From Burkholderia sp. Leaf177 (GTDB taxonomy: Bacteria; Pseudomonadota; Gammaproteobacteria; Burkholderiales; Burkholderiaceae), in the NCBI RefSeq assembly GCF_001424345.1, contig NZ_LMPF01000026.1, positions 270,685-334,684 of the forward strand: a DNA stretch of 64,000 nucleotides, written 5' to 3'. Position numbers and translations under genes: made by a program. This document shows, one piece after another, positions 52,936 through 61,253 of this stretch (position 1 is the first letter of the stretch; every line of letters starts with the position of its first letter). The notes under the pieces were generated by a model that was not told where the DNA came from, searched no databases, and saw only the letters and a program-made list of their open reading frames with translations.

Positions 52936-54288
52936 ATGTCTACCACCGTATTTGACTCCGCTCTCTTTCGCGACATGTTCGGCACGCCGGAAATGCGCGA
53001 TGTGTTTTCGGACACTGCGTATCTCGCGCGTTGTATCGATGCAGAAACGGCGCTTGCTCGCGCGCAGGCCAAAGCGGGTCTGATTCCCGCAGAAGCAGGG
53101 CGGGAAATTACTGCGCGTGCTGATTTCTCGAAGCTTGATCTTGAAGCGTTGCGTCTCGAGACGGAGATTGTCGGTTATCCGATTTTGCCGCTCGTGAAGC
53201 AGGTCAGCGAAATGTGCGGCGACGCCGGCGGTTATCTGCACTGGGGCGCGACCACGCAGGACATCATGGACACCGCGACCATGCTGCAATGCGCGCAAGG
53301 CGTGGCGATCATCGGACGTCAGCTCGATGAAGTGCGCGGTGCGTTGCGCGATCTCGCCCACAAGCACGCCGACACCGTGACGGCCGGCCGCACGCATCTG
53401 CAACATGCGCTGCCGGTCACGTTCGGCTTTCGCGCCGCCGTGTGGTTGTCTGCACTGAACCGTCATGCCGAGCGGCTTGCGCAGGCAAAAGCGCGTGCGC
53501 TGATGGTGCAGTTCGGCGGCGCAGCGGGCACGCTTGCATCGCTCAACGACCCTGAGCGCGCGCTCCAAACGCGCCGTCTCTTTGCGGACGAATTGAATCT
53601 TCGTGATCCGGAAATCACCTGGCATGTTGCACGCGATGGCCTGTGCGAACTCGTCTCGTTGCTGGCGAGCATTGGTGGATCGCTGGGAAAAATCGCACTC
53701 GACGTAATGATGATGGCCGCTTCCGAATTCGGCGAAGTGGCCGAGCCGTTCGTACCCGGACGTGGCGCGAGTTCCACGATGCCGCAAAAGCGCAACCCGA
53801 TATCGAGCGAGCTGATGTTCGCTGCCGCGAAGATGCTGCGCGAGCGCGCGGCGTTGATGCTCGACGGCATGATGCACGACTTCGAACGTGCAACGGGTCC
53901 GTGGCATCTCGAATGGAGCGCGGTGCCGGAAAGCTTTTTGCTTTGCGCAAGCGCCCTGCATCAGGCAAATTTCATGCTGCGCGGACTTGTGGTCGATTCC
54001 GCAAGGATGCGCAAGAACCTGGATTTGACAGGTGGTTTGATCGTGGCCGAAGCGGTGATGATGGGTCTCGCGCCGAGCATTGGCCGGCAGCATGCGCATG
54101 ACGTGGTCTATGACGCATGCCGAATCGCGATCGAAAACCATCGCACGCTGTTCGATGTACTCATGGAAGACGCAAAAATCCGTGATGCTTTCGGCGAGGC
54201 GCGCCTGCGAGAACTGACTGACCCGGCGAATTATCTTGGCGCCGCCGCGATCATGGCGCGTTCGGTGGCGAATGCTACGAGCGTGTAA
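52936..54288 (+). CDS. fumarase/adenylosuccinate-lyase superfamily lyase, substrate unknown
   Basis: A 450-residue helical-bundle lyase. The superfamily blocks are LHWGATTQDIMDTA, AGRTHLQHALP and the signature SSTMPQKRNP in the mobile active-site loop. It is closest in appearance to the PcaB/adenylosuccinate-lyase-like branch, with the C-terminal domain FERATGPWHLEWSAVP typical of it. No other protocatechuate gene is nearby, so a cycloisomerase role is doubtful. Members of this family often release fumarate; here it may cleave a compound delivering tartrate or fumarate. It is 12 bp behind tarD, in the same operon. Confidence 0.85.
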   Translation: MSTTVFDSALFRDMFGTPEMRDVFSDTAYLARCIDAETALARAQAKAGLIPAEAGREITARADFSKLDLEALRLETEIVGYPILPLVKQVSEMCGDAGGYLHWGATTQDIMDTATMLQCAQGVAIIGRQLDEVRGALRDLAHKHADTVTAGRTHLQHALPVTFGFRAAVWLSALNRHAERLAQAKARALMVQFGGAAGTLASLNDPERALQTRRLFADELNLRDPEITWHVARDGLCELVSLLASIGGSLGKIALDVMMMAASEFGEVAEPFVPGRGASSTMPQKRNPISSELMFAAAKMLRERAALMLDGMMHDFERATGPWHLEWSAVPESFLLCASALHQANFMLRGLVVDSARMRKNLDLTGGLIVAEAVMMGLAPSIGRQHAHDVVYDACRIAIENHRTLFDVLMEDAKIRDAFGEARLRELTDPANYLGAAAIMARSVANATSV

Positions 54289-54435
54289 TTTTGCGTGAGA
54301 TAGCTCCGGAATAATAAAGCGCATTCGCCCGTTTAATCCATGTAACCCCGGCACGATCGGCATTTGCCAAAGCGTCGTCAAGGCGCTTGCAAAGCCGTTC
54401 GTTATCTGCCGGGATCATTGCTGGAGACAACGGTC

Positions 54436-54900
54436 ATGCGTAAAGCGTTTTTCCTGGGGACGGCACACGCGGTACTTGCTTGCGCGATTTTTTCATCATC
54501 CGCGTCGCTGTTTGCACAAAGTTTCGACGACCCCATGTCGCCCGATCTGCAATCCAATTGCCGTGCGATCGCTGGACAGGCGGAGATAGACGGCACGATG
54601 CAACAGATCGTCGGACGGACTTGTCTCCAAAGCGACGGAACGTGGCGTATCGTTCAAGCCGATGACGGCAGCATGCTGACTTACCCGATAGCTGAATATC
54701 CGTACGTGGACCCTTGGTACGTGGGTCCGCCGGTGTTTATTGGCGTGGGCGTAGGTTTTGTTTTCGTTGACCGTTTCCACCATTTCCATCGATACAACCA
54801 TTTCAACCAGATGAACCACTATCACGTGGGCGGCAGGTACGTCGGTGGTTTTCACAACGGTGGTCACATGCATGGTTACGGCGGAATGGGGCGTCGTTGA
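54436..54900 (+). CDS. exported His/Gly-rich protein of unknown function
   Basis: A 154-residue protein with a signal peptide of about 28 residues (ending LFAQ) and two later Cys (NCRA, RTCLQ) that could form a disulfide. Residues about 75-95 are hydrophobic and aromatic (YPYVDPWYVGPP). The last 50 residues hold about 13 His with Phe, Tyr, Asn and Gly, in runs such as FHHFHRYNHFNQ. This suggests metal binding in the periplasm. No family recognised. The ATG has GGAG 13 bp upstream. A strong hairpin follows. Confidence 0.65.
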   Translation: MRKAFFLGTAHAVLACAIFSSSASLFAQSFDDPMSPDLQSNCRAIAGQAEIDGTMQQIVGRTCLQSDGTWRIVQADDGSMLTYPIAEYPYVDPWYVGPPVFIGVGVGFVFVDRFHHFHRYNHFNQMNHYHVGGRYVGGFHNGGHMHGYGGMGRR

Positions 54901-54922
54901 AGCCCAGCGGCGTAGCGTTTTA

Positions 54923-54952
54923 GCGCTATTTCCCGTGATCGGGAAATAGCGC
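54923..54952. terminator. bidirectional hairpin between convergent genes
   Basis: A perfect 13-bp inverted repeat (54923-54935 with 54940-54952, TGAT loop) lies between the His-rich protein gene and the P450 gene, which end on either side. Flanks are AT-rich but carry no long T-run. Confidence 0.75.
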
Positions 54953-54978
54953 ATTGATTTAATTAAATGCTAAAGGAT

Positions 54979-56178
54979 TCAATACAAAGCCCTTAGCGAT
55001 TCCACGCCGCGCAGGGTATTGCGTTGACGCCACTGCAGTGCATCGAGATTAGTGATGCGCAAATCCGGCAGCCGCGAGACAAGCGTACCTAACCCGATTT
55101 CCAGTTCGAGCGTGGCAAGCCTTGCGCCGAGGCAGTGATGAATGCCGGCGGCAAACGACAACAATTTACCCTGAAGCGCACGCTCTATATCCAGTCGATC
55201 CGGATCAGTGAACTGGCTCGGGTCGCGATTGGCCGAGCCCACCATCATGAACACGATGGTGCCGCGCGCAATTGAGACGCCTTCGACTTCCACGTCTTCA
55301 AGCGCCGTGCGCACGATCATTTGCACGGAGCTATCGAACCGCAAACACTCGTTCACGGTTTTGGAAAGCAATGACGGATCGCGCTTGAGCAGTGCAAGTT
55401 GCCCGGGATGACGATGCAGTGCGATCAACGCATTACCCAACATATTCGATGTCGTCTCATGCCCGGCGACAAACAGCAACAGCACGTTCGAAATGATTTC
55501 ATCGTCACTCAGCGATTCACCTGCTTCTTCTGCACGCACGAGTGCTGACACGAGATCGTTGCCCGGTTTCAAGCGTCTTTGCTCCACCACGCCCGCAAAA
55601 TAACGCTGCAAGGTCAGCGTTGCTTTGTTCGCCGCAGCGAGGCGCTCGGCGTCCATGGGCGCGCTGTCGAGCGCGTTGCCCAAGTGGCTTGCGGCAGACC
55701 CCAGCCTTACTCCGTCTTCCACGGGTACATCGAGCAAGCGGCATATGATGTGTACCGGCAGAGGAAACAGGTAGTCGCTCACGAGATCGAATTCCTCGTC
55801 CGGCTTGAGAGAGTCAATCAAATTGTCCGCCGTGCTTTGCGCAATGTCGCGGAGCAAATCGATCTGGCGTGCGTTGAACGCCTTCATCAACAAGCTGCGC
55901 AAGCGCGTGTGCATGGGCGGATTCATCATCAGGAACATGCGGCTTAGCGCCTGGAACACGGGCTGCTCGCGTCCGCTATCGCCGTATCGGGCGGCGACAC
56001 TTTGCATATAGGTCTTGCCCATGCGTCGGTCGTGAAGCAGCGCTTCGATGATCGCGTAGCGGCCCGTAAGCACGACGTTCGGCGCAAGCGGAACCAAAGC
56101 GGCTTCGGCGCGAAGTTGTTCGTAGAACGGATAAGGATTTTCGAAGAAGGCAGGGGACGACAGATCGCTGAATTTCAT
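54979..56178 (-). CDS. cytochrome P450
   Basis: A 399-residue soluble P450 of bacterial class I size. It contains the I-helix oxygen motif AGHETTSN, the K-helix ECLR (ExxR), and the heme-binding loop FAAGIHHCLGA with the Cys ligand. It hydroxylates or otherwise oxidises a small lipophilic molecule. No ferredoxin or ferredoxin reductase gene is adjacent, so its redox partners are elsewhere. The start is uncertain: ATG at 56178 is used, but GTG at 56214 would add 12 residues. The neighbouring LysR gene is read in the same direction. Confidence 0.88.
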   Translation of the reverse strand: MKFSDLSSPAFFENPYPFYEQLRAEAALVPLAPNVVLTGRYAIIEALLHDRRMGKTYMQSVAARYGDSGREQPVFQALSRMFLMMNPPMHTRLRSLLMKAFNARQIDLLRDIAQSTADNLIDSLKPDEEFDLVSDYLFPLPVHIICRLLDVPVEDGVRLGSAASHLGNALDSAPMDAERLAAANKATLTLQRYFAGVVEQRRLKPGNDLVSALVRAEEAGESLSDDEIISNVLLLFVAGHETTSNMLGNALIALHRHPGQLALLKRDPSLLSKTVNECLRFDSSVQMIVRTALEDVEVEGVSIARGTIVFMMVGSANRDPSQFTDPDRLDIERALQGKLLSFAAGIHHCLGARLATLELEIGLGTLVSRLPDLRITNLDALQWRQRNTLRGVESLRALY

Positions 56179-56262
56179 GTGGGCGTTCGTAAGGATGTCA
56201 GGGAAGGCGTACACCTTGATAACACCCGTAACGCGGGCTTATTCCATTGTCGATGAGGAAAC

Positions 56263-57216
56263 TCAAGCGCGTGGCCGTTTGATTCTCGGGCGGCGCGCGG
56301 TCACGCCGTGGCGAGGCAGGGCGGGTGCATCGTCCATTCTTGCGGTTTCAGCCCGGCGCATCCTCGCTTCTTCCCGAAGGCTGGTGACGAGCGCCTGTGT
56401 GGTCGCCCGATCCAGTACGGCCTTCCTGACAAGCAGACCAAGCTTGCGGCTCACCGGCTGGCCCGGCAATGCAAGACGTTGCACCAATGGCGCGCTCCGA
56501 AGCATCAACAAATCTCCCGGCACGACGGACCAGCCGAGTCCTTCAGCAACCATTTGCACAATCACCGCGGGTTCGTCGAGCTCGATGCCTTCGCGGACCA
56601 TCAGTTTCTGTCGGCGCAAGAACGTATTGACGAGGCCGCCGCCATAGGAACGCCGGTCGTAGCGAATGAACGGCAGATCAGCCGCCCATTCGCTTAGCGA
56701 ACCTGTTGCCCCTCTCGGCGCGATTGCGACGTAGACATCGTCCAGTAAAGGAATCCACACCAAGCTGGCGGGAATGCCGAAATTCGGCTTGATCATGGCT
56801 GCAATGTCGAGCTCGCCTGCGTCGACCTGTGCCAGCAATTGAATAGACGTTCCTGGCGTAATCTGGATATGCGTCGCCGGACAATTTTCGGCGAAACCTC
56901 GCAAGGCTTTGGGAAGCAGGCCGGATTGGACGGTTGAAATTGCGCCGAGATTGATTGTCGATGCCGCGGGTGTTGCGCCAGCCTTCATGTCGTCATAACG
57001 CGCAACGAGCTCGCGTGCGTGACTGACCAGAGCACGTCCACGCTCGCTTAGCTGGACAGCTTTTCCGCTGCGCTCGAACAACAAACATCCGAGATCCGAT
57101 TCCAGCCGCTTGATCTGCATGCTGACCGCGGATTGGGTCAGGCCTAAACGCTCGCCCGCGCTTGAAAACGAGCCGGTTTCAGCAGCGGTCAGAAAGGTGG
57201 CGAGGTAGCGGAGCAT
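56263..57216 (-). CDS. LysR-type transcriptional regulator
   Basis: A 317-residue regulator. The winged helix is at residues 1-60 (LATFLTAAETGSFSSAGERLG and LTQSAVSMQIKRLE), with the effector domain at about 90-290. The C-terminus is basic (TARRPRIKRPRA). It is divergent from a VOC-family gene, and an 8-bp perfect palindrome lies between them. It may also be transcribed with the P450 gene, which follows 84 bp later on the same strand. Confidence 0.92.
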   Translation of the reverse strand: MLRYLATFLTAAETGSFSSAGERLGLTQSAVSMQIKRLESDLGCLLFERSGKAVQLSERGRALVSHARELVARYDDMKAGATPAASTINLGAISTVQSGLLPKALRGFAENCPATHIQITPGTSIQLLAQVDAGELDIAAMIKPNFGIPASLVWIPLLDDVYVAIAPRGATGSLSEWAADLPFIRYDRRSYGGGLVNTFLRRQKLMVREGIELDEPAVIVQMVAEGLGWSVVPGDLLMLRSAPLVQRLALPGQPVSRKLGLLVRKAVLDRATTQALVTSLREEARMRRAETARMDDAPALPRHGVTARRPRIKRPRA

Positions 57217-57284
57217 GATGAATTTATTTGATACTTAGACTTAAAAATATGCGTTTCTCATTCTTTATTTTTTATCTTAGCATT

Positions 57285-57306
57285 ATCGGAATAACTAGAT
57301 TCCGAT
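57285..57306. promoter_or_regulatory. palindromic LysR-type operator
   Basis: ATCGGAAT-AACTAG-ATTCCGAT is a perfect 8-bp inverted repeat with a 6-bp spacer, in the 111-bp AT-rich divergent region. It includes the T-N11-A pattern. It ends 21 bp before the VOC start codon, which would suit repression of that gene. Confidence 0.6.
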
Positions 57307-57327
57307 TACTACTCTTCAAGGCTCCAA

Positions 57328-57753
57328 ATGACATCACCGGTGCTTTTTCACCTTGCATTCCCCGTCAACAGCATTTCGAAAGCCCGCGAGTTTTACGGCG
57401 AGCTGCTTGGCTGCCCCGAAGGCCGTAGCGCGGAAAGCTGGGTCGACTTCGATTTCCATGGTCACCAGATCGTGGCGCATCTTTCGCCGGAGGAAACCGG
57501 GCACAAGTCGACGAGCGAAGTAGATGGCCACGATGTACCCGTCCGTCATTTCGGCGCCATCTTGCCGATGCCTGAATGGAAAGCACTAGCCGAGCGGCTT
57601 CGCGCGCAAAACGTCAAGTTCATCATCGAGCCGCAGATCCGTTTTCAGGGATTGCCGGGCGAACAGGCGACGATGTTTTTCCTCGATACGTGCGGCGGAA
57701 ATGCGCTGGAATTCAAGGCGTTCGAAGACATGGGACAGGTGTTTGCCAAGTAA
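57328..57753 (+). CDS. VOC-family protein (glyoxalase/dioxygenase superfamily)
   Basis: A 141-residue protein with two beta-alpha-beta-beta-beta modules. Candidate metal ligands are the His in FHLAFPV, the His in GHQIVAHL, the His in PVRHFGAIL and the Glu in GNALEFKAF. It could be a ring-cleaving dioxygenase, glyoxalase or resistance protein; function is open. It is divergent from the LysR gene. The stop codon lies in a tandem repeat. Confidence 0.87.
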   Translation: MTSPVLFHLAFPVNSISKAREFYGELLGCPEGRSAESWVDFDFHGHQIVAHLSPEETGHKSTSEVDGHDVPVRHFGAILPMPEWKALAERLRAQNVKFIIEPQIRFQGLPGEQATMFFLDTCGGNALEFKAFEDMGQVFAK

Positions 57754-57782
57754 GGTTTGCCAAGTGAGTTTGCCTAAGTAAG
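57741..57782 (+). repeat. imperfect 13-15 bp tandem triplication over a stop codon
   Basis: Copies GTTTGCCAAGTAAG (57741-57754), GTTTGCCAAGTGA (57755-57767) and GTTTGCCTAAGTAAG (57768-57782). The VOC stop TAA is in the first copy. Confidence 0.85.
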
Positions 57783-57907
57783 CGTCTGCTTGCGAACCCC
57801 GCTTTATTTTTACGAAGCCCGATGTTTTTGCATTAATTTTCGATTTATTTAACGCGCACCATGGGGTTGCCAAGCGAGCTGGGGCACGCGGCGCACCCTA
57901 TGGAACG

Positions 57908-59041
57908 ATGACAACAGTCGCACGAAGGCCATTGATCCCCGCATTGACCGGCATTCGCTTTTTGGCGGCATTGAGCGTTGCGCTTTACCACTTATCGGAC
58001 AAAGTCGCGGCCACGCTGGGAATTTCATCCCTGCATTTCTATGAAAATGCAGGCGACCCGGTGGAGCTGTTCTTCATTCTTTCAGGGTTCATCCTGACCT
58101 ATACGCATCCGGAAGTGACCGGTGCGGCACGTCCTGCTATCAAGCAATTCTATTTCTCGCGGTTCGCAAAGATTTATCCAATCTACTTGCTAGGCTGGAT
58201 CGTATTTGCGCCGCTGATTTATTCGAATCTCGTGGCGCTTCATGGACATGGTGCCGGCACTTATATCCGGCTGGCATTCTATGGATTTGTATCGCTCACG
58301 CTCTTGCAAGCATGGACGACAAACACGGCGAATGCCTGGAATACGCCGGGCTGGTCGCTCTCGGCCGAAGCCGTGTTTTATGCCGCATTTCCGTTCCTCT
58401 TCACCTATCTGAAGAACAAACGTGTTGTGGTGCTTTCGGGTTTGATCTTTGTATGCTGGGCGGTTTCGGTTATTCCAACGCTAGCGCTTTCGTTCTTGCC
58501 GTTGTCACTTAGAAATGAGTTCTGGCCGCGCGAGCTCGTCAACTTTCTTCCGGCGCTACGGATCGGCGAATTTATCGCCGGAATTTGTCTTGCGCGGATC
58601 TTTTTGGGAAGCGCTAAAGAGAAATCGATGGTCTTCGATCTAGGCGCGCTAGCGGCTTTGATCGCAGCGATTGCCGTGATTGTCGCGGCGAATCATCTGC
58701 ATGCAAAATTGCTGCTGTTTCCCGCCTTCATGCTGCTGCTTTATTGTCTCGCGTGCGCGAAAGGGCCTCTTAGCGCCATGCTGGGCAGCAAGCCGATGGT
58801 CTTGCTAGGCGAGGCGAGTTTCGCGTTTTACATATTGCACATACCTATGTTCCGATACGCGAAAATGGTTTTCCCGGATATCGCGACTTCGCCTGCGCAA
58901 TTTATGGCGTTTGTGGCCAGCCTTACGGTAGTGTCGATCGTCTGCTTTCTGGCAATAGAAAAACCGTTGTGCGCTTATCTGCGCAAAGCCTATAAGCGGT
59001 CTCGTGCGCCACGTACGATGGGCCAGCCTGAACACGCTTGA
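57908..59041 (+). CDS. acyltransferase-3 family membrane protein (OafA/YrhL-like)
   Basis: A 377-residue membrane protein with about ten helices. It opens LTGIRFLAALSVALYHLSD with the conserved R and H of the acyltransferase-3 family, then VELFFILSGFILTYTH and TPGWSLSAEAVFYAAFPFLF. Members add O-acetyl or other acyl groups to surface polysaccharides or antibiotics. No glycan cluster is nearby, so the acceptor is unknown. It is convergent with the nucleoside hydrolase gene. Confidence 0.9.
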   Translation: MTTVARRPLIPALTGIRFLAALSVALYHLSDKVAATLGISSLHFYENAGDPVELFFILSGFILTYTHPEVTGAARPAIKQFYFSRFAKIYPIYLLGWIVFAPLIYSNLVALHGHGAGTYIRLAFYGFVSLTLLQAWTTNTANAWNTPGWSLSAEAVFYAAFPFLFTYLKNKRVVVLSGLIFVCWAVSVIPTLALSFLPLSLRNEFWPRELVNFLPALRIGEFIAGICLARIFLGSAKEKSMVFDLGALAALIAAIAVIVAANHLHAKLLLFPAFMLLLYCLACAKGPLSAMLGSKPMVLLGEASFAFYILHIPMFRYAKMVFPDIATSPAQFMAFVASLTVVSIVCFLAIEKPLCAYLRKAYKRSRAPRTMGQPEHA

Positions 59042-59071
59042 CAATGTCAGGCTGCCCCATGTTCCCGCTGC

Positions 59072-60175
59072 CTAAGGCAAGGTCACCGGCACTGGTCGCG
59101 TCAACAGGTCGACGTAAAGATTGAAGAACCGGTTATTGTCGAACTGCGTTACATAGGCGATCTTCTGCGGCGAAGCACCCGTCGTAGGAGCCCGATAGAC
59201 CTTTACTTGACCTTGCGTTTCGCCGCTACTCGTATCGATGTCGAGATACGCGCTTTTGGTTTGCGTCGCGTACGTCGGGTCGATGAAATACGCGATGGTC
59301 AACGTGTCGAAGATATCCGTGTCGGTGCTGAAGGCATTGGCGTTCGCGATTGCATAGGCCTTCGTGACCGCGGTCTGCTTGCTCGGATTATTGGCGATCT
59401 GGTTGTACACGCTTTCCGTTAGCGGAACGGTATCGGTGACATCGAGCGGAATCACGGTCTGCGGAATCGTTGTCTGCAACACGGTGCGCACCGCCAGCGG
59501 GTCGAACCACCAGTTCAATTCACCTACGGCATTGGCGTTGCCCGGTACCGCCATGGCGCCGCCCATATAGACAATCTGCTTGATCAACGGCGCTATTTCC
59601 GGTGCTTTCTTTAATGCAAGCGCGAGATTGGTCGGCGGTCCCACTTCAAGAATAGTGACCTGGTTCGGATACTTCTTGATCGTATCAATCATGAAGTCGG
59701 ACGCATTCTCCGCCTGCAGCTTCGTGCTGGTCGCAAAGCCATCGGGCGGCGCGGTCAGCTGCGATGCCTGAGTCGGTTCCGCACGCATCCATGCGCCGAA
59801 ATACCCGTTCGGATTCGCCGCCTGCTGTGCGCGGATGCTCGCAACGTCGTATTGCAGCGGATAATTCGCTCCGGCATATACGCCCACGGTGTTCTGCACG
59901 CCCATGCGCTCGACTGCTTTCAATGCATCGGCCTGCTCCTGCAACAGCCAGTCATTACCCGTGACGACCGTGAGGCCCAGCAGGTTGACCTTGCCTTGCG
60001 CCATCAATTGCGTGGTCATGGCAAAGAGCTGGCCGTCGTCGCCCATGGTGTTGAAATCCGAATCCATGATGACCTTGGGCGCGGTGCCCAAAGGTGAGGT
60101 ATTCGAGTTGTCGCTGCCGCCGCACGCGGCAAGCGCCACGGAGGTCATGAGGATAGCTATAGATTTGGAGTGCAT
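59072..60175 (-). CDS. lipoprotein nucleoside hydrolase
   Basis: A 367-residue IUNH-family protein. A signal peptide ends in the lipobox LAAC with C18 as lipidation site, so it acts in the periplasm. The Ca2+/ribose motif is DSDFNTMGDDGQ (family DTDxxxDDxx, with extra residues); TVVTGNDW, ELNWWFDPLAVRTVL and IPLDVTDTVP are further family blocks. It should split ribonucleosides into base and ribose. It is the last gene of a ribose-type operon, 127 bp after rbsK. Start ATG at 60175 was chosen; 60187 is possible. Confidence 0.86.
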   Translation of the reverse strand: MHSKSIAILMTSVALAACGGSDNSNTSPLGTAPKVIMDSDFNTMGDDGQLFAMTTQLMAQGKVNLLGLTVVTGNDWLLQEQADALKAVERMGVQNTVGVYAGANYPLQYDVASIRAQQAANPNGYFGAWMRAEPTQASQLTAPPDGFATSTKLQAENASDFMIDTIKKYPNQVTILEVGPPTNLALALKKAPEIAPLIKQIVYMGGAMAVPGNANAVGELNWWFDPLAVRTVLQTTIPQTVIPLDVTDTVPLTESVYNQIANNPSKQTAVTKAYAIANANAFSTDTDIFDTLTIAYFIDPTYATQTKSAYLDIDTSSGETQGQVKVYRAPTTGASPQKIAYVTQFDNNRFFNLYVDLLTRPVPVTLP

Positions 60176-60248
60176 TGCTGTTCCCATTCAAGTTGGTGGA
60201 TAACAAACAACGACTGCAACATGGCGCCATGCGGCAGCTTCGCGTGGG

Positions 60249-60268
60249 CCGCCTGCGAGGGCAGGCGG
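60249..60268 (-). other. intercistronic hairpin between rbsK and the nucleoside hydrolase gene
   Basis: A perfect 8-bp stem CCGCCTGC/GCAGGCGG with a GAGG loop. No T-run follows on the minus strand, so read-through into the hydrolase gene is expected, perhaps at lower level. Confidence 0.5.
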
Positions 60269-60302
60269 GACGCTTCCGGCGTGTGACCACAGCCGGAATG
60301 AA

Positions 60303-61235
60303 TCAGGACGCGTTATCGACTTCCTGGCGCGTGGGAATCGAAGGCTGTGCGCCTGCGCGCGTCACCGAAATAGCGGCGGCGCGTTGCGCAAGATCGATAG
60401 CCGCTTCCACCGGCTGGCGCGCGGCCAGTTGTGCGGCGAACACACCAATGAATGTGTCGCCCGCAGCGGTTGTATCCACCGCGTCGACCTTCGGTGCCGA
60501 AAAGTGCGTGCCTTCGCCGCCCTCCGGCAACAAATACGCGCCTTGCGAGCCCAGCGTCACGATCACGTTGCGCGCACCGGCGCGCTGCAATTCCTTGGCC
60601 GCACGCCGAGCGCCGCTTTGCGATTCGACCGGCAAACCGGCAAGGATCGCAGCCTCGACTTCGTTCGGAACGAGGTAATCCACGAGCGGCAACCAGTCGG
60701 CGGGCAGCGGCCCGGTTGCAGGTGCGGGATTCAACACCGTCAGCTTGCCGAAACGCTTGGCCGTCACCAGCGTTGCATATACCGAGTCCCAGGGAATTTC
60801 GAGTTGGCAGACCACGACATCGGCAGACTTGATGACTGCTTCGTGCCGCTTGACCATTTCGGGCGTAACTTGCCCGTTGCTTCCCGCCACGACCACGATG
60901 GTGTTCTGGCCATCGTCGGCGACGGTGACCATCGCGACGCCCGTGGGCAGGGACGAATCGACTTCAATCGCGCCGCAATCGATGCCTTCTGCTTCAAGCC
61001 CCGCGAGCCGCACTTTTCCGTTGCCGTCGGCGCCCACGCAACCGGCCATCGCAACGCGTCCGCCTATGCGTGCAGCCGCAACTGCCTGGTTGCCGCCCTT
61101 GCCGCCCGAATGCTCGGAGAACTCATGCCCGCCGATGGTTTCGCCCGGACGCGGCAGGTGAGGGGAGCGCACGACCAGATCTGTATTGATGCTGCCGACG
61201 ATAAGGACCAGGCCTTGCTTTGTTTCTTTGGACAT
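60303..61235 (-). CDS. rbsK: ribokinase
   Basis: A 310-residue PfkB-family kinase. Conserved parts are VGSINTDLV, HSGGKGGNQAVAAARIGG (sugar-binding GGKGxNQA), LNPAP, VTLGSQGAYLL and the anion-hole/catalytic DTTAAGDTF (consensus DTxGAGD) with the base Asp. It phosphorylates ribose at C5 with ATP. An AGGAGAAAGAC site precedes the ATG, 18 bp after the permease gene. Confidence 0.92.
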   Translation of the reverse strand: MSKETKQGLVLIVGSINTDLVVRSPHLPRPGETIGGHEFSEHSGGKGGNQAVAAARIGGRVAMAGCVGADGNGKVRLAGLEAEGIDCGAIEVDSSLPTGVAMVTVADDGQNTIVVVAGSNGQVTPEMVKRHEAVIKSADVVVCQLEIPWDSVYATLVTAKRFGKLTVLNPAPATGPLPADWLPLVDYLVPNEVEAAILAGLPVESQSGARRAAKELQRAGARNVIVTLGSQGAYLLPEGGEGTHFSAPKVDAVDTTAAGDTFIGVFAAQLAARQPVEAAIDLAQRAAAISVTRAGAQPSIPTRQEVDNAS

Positions 61236-61253
61236 GTCTTTCTCCTGCCGGCG

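Noticed and set aside
52891..54381. 496-codon minus-strand frame across the lyase gene
   Set aside because: No recognisable motif; the plus strand has the SSTMPQKRNP lyase signature and a tight operon position.
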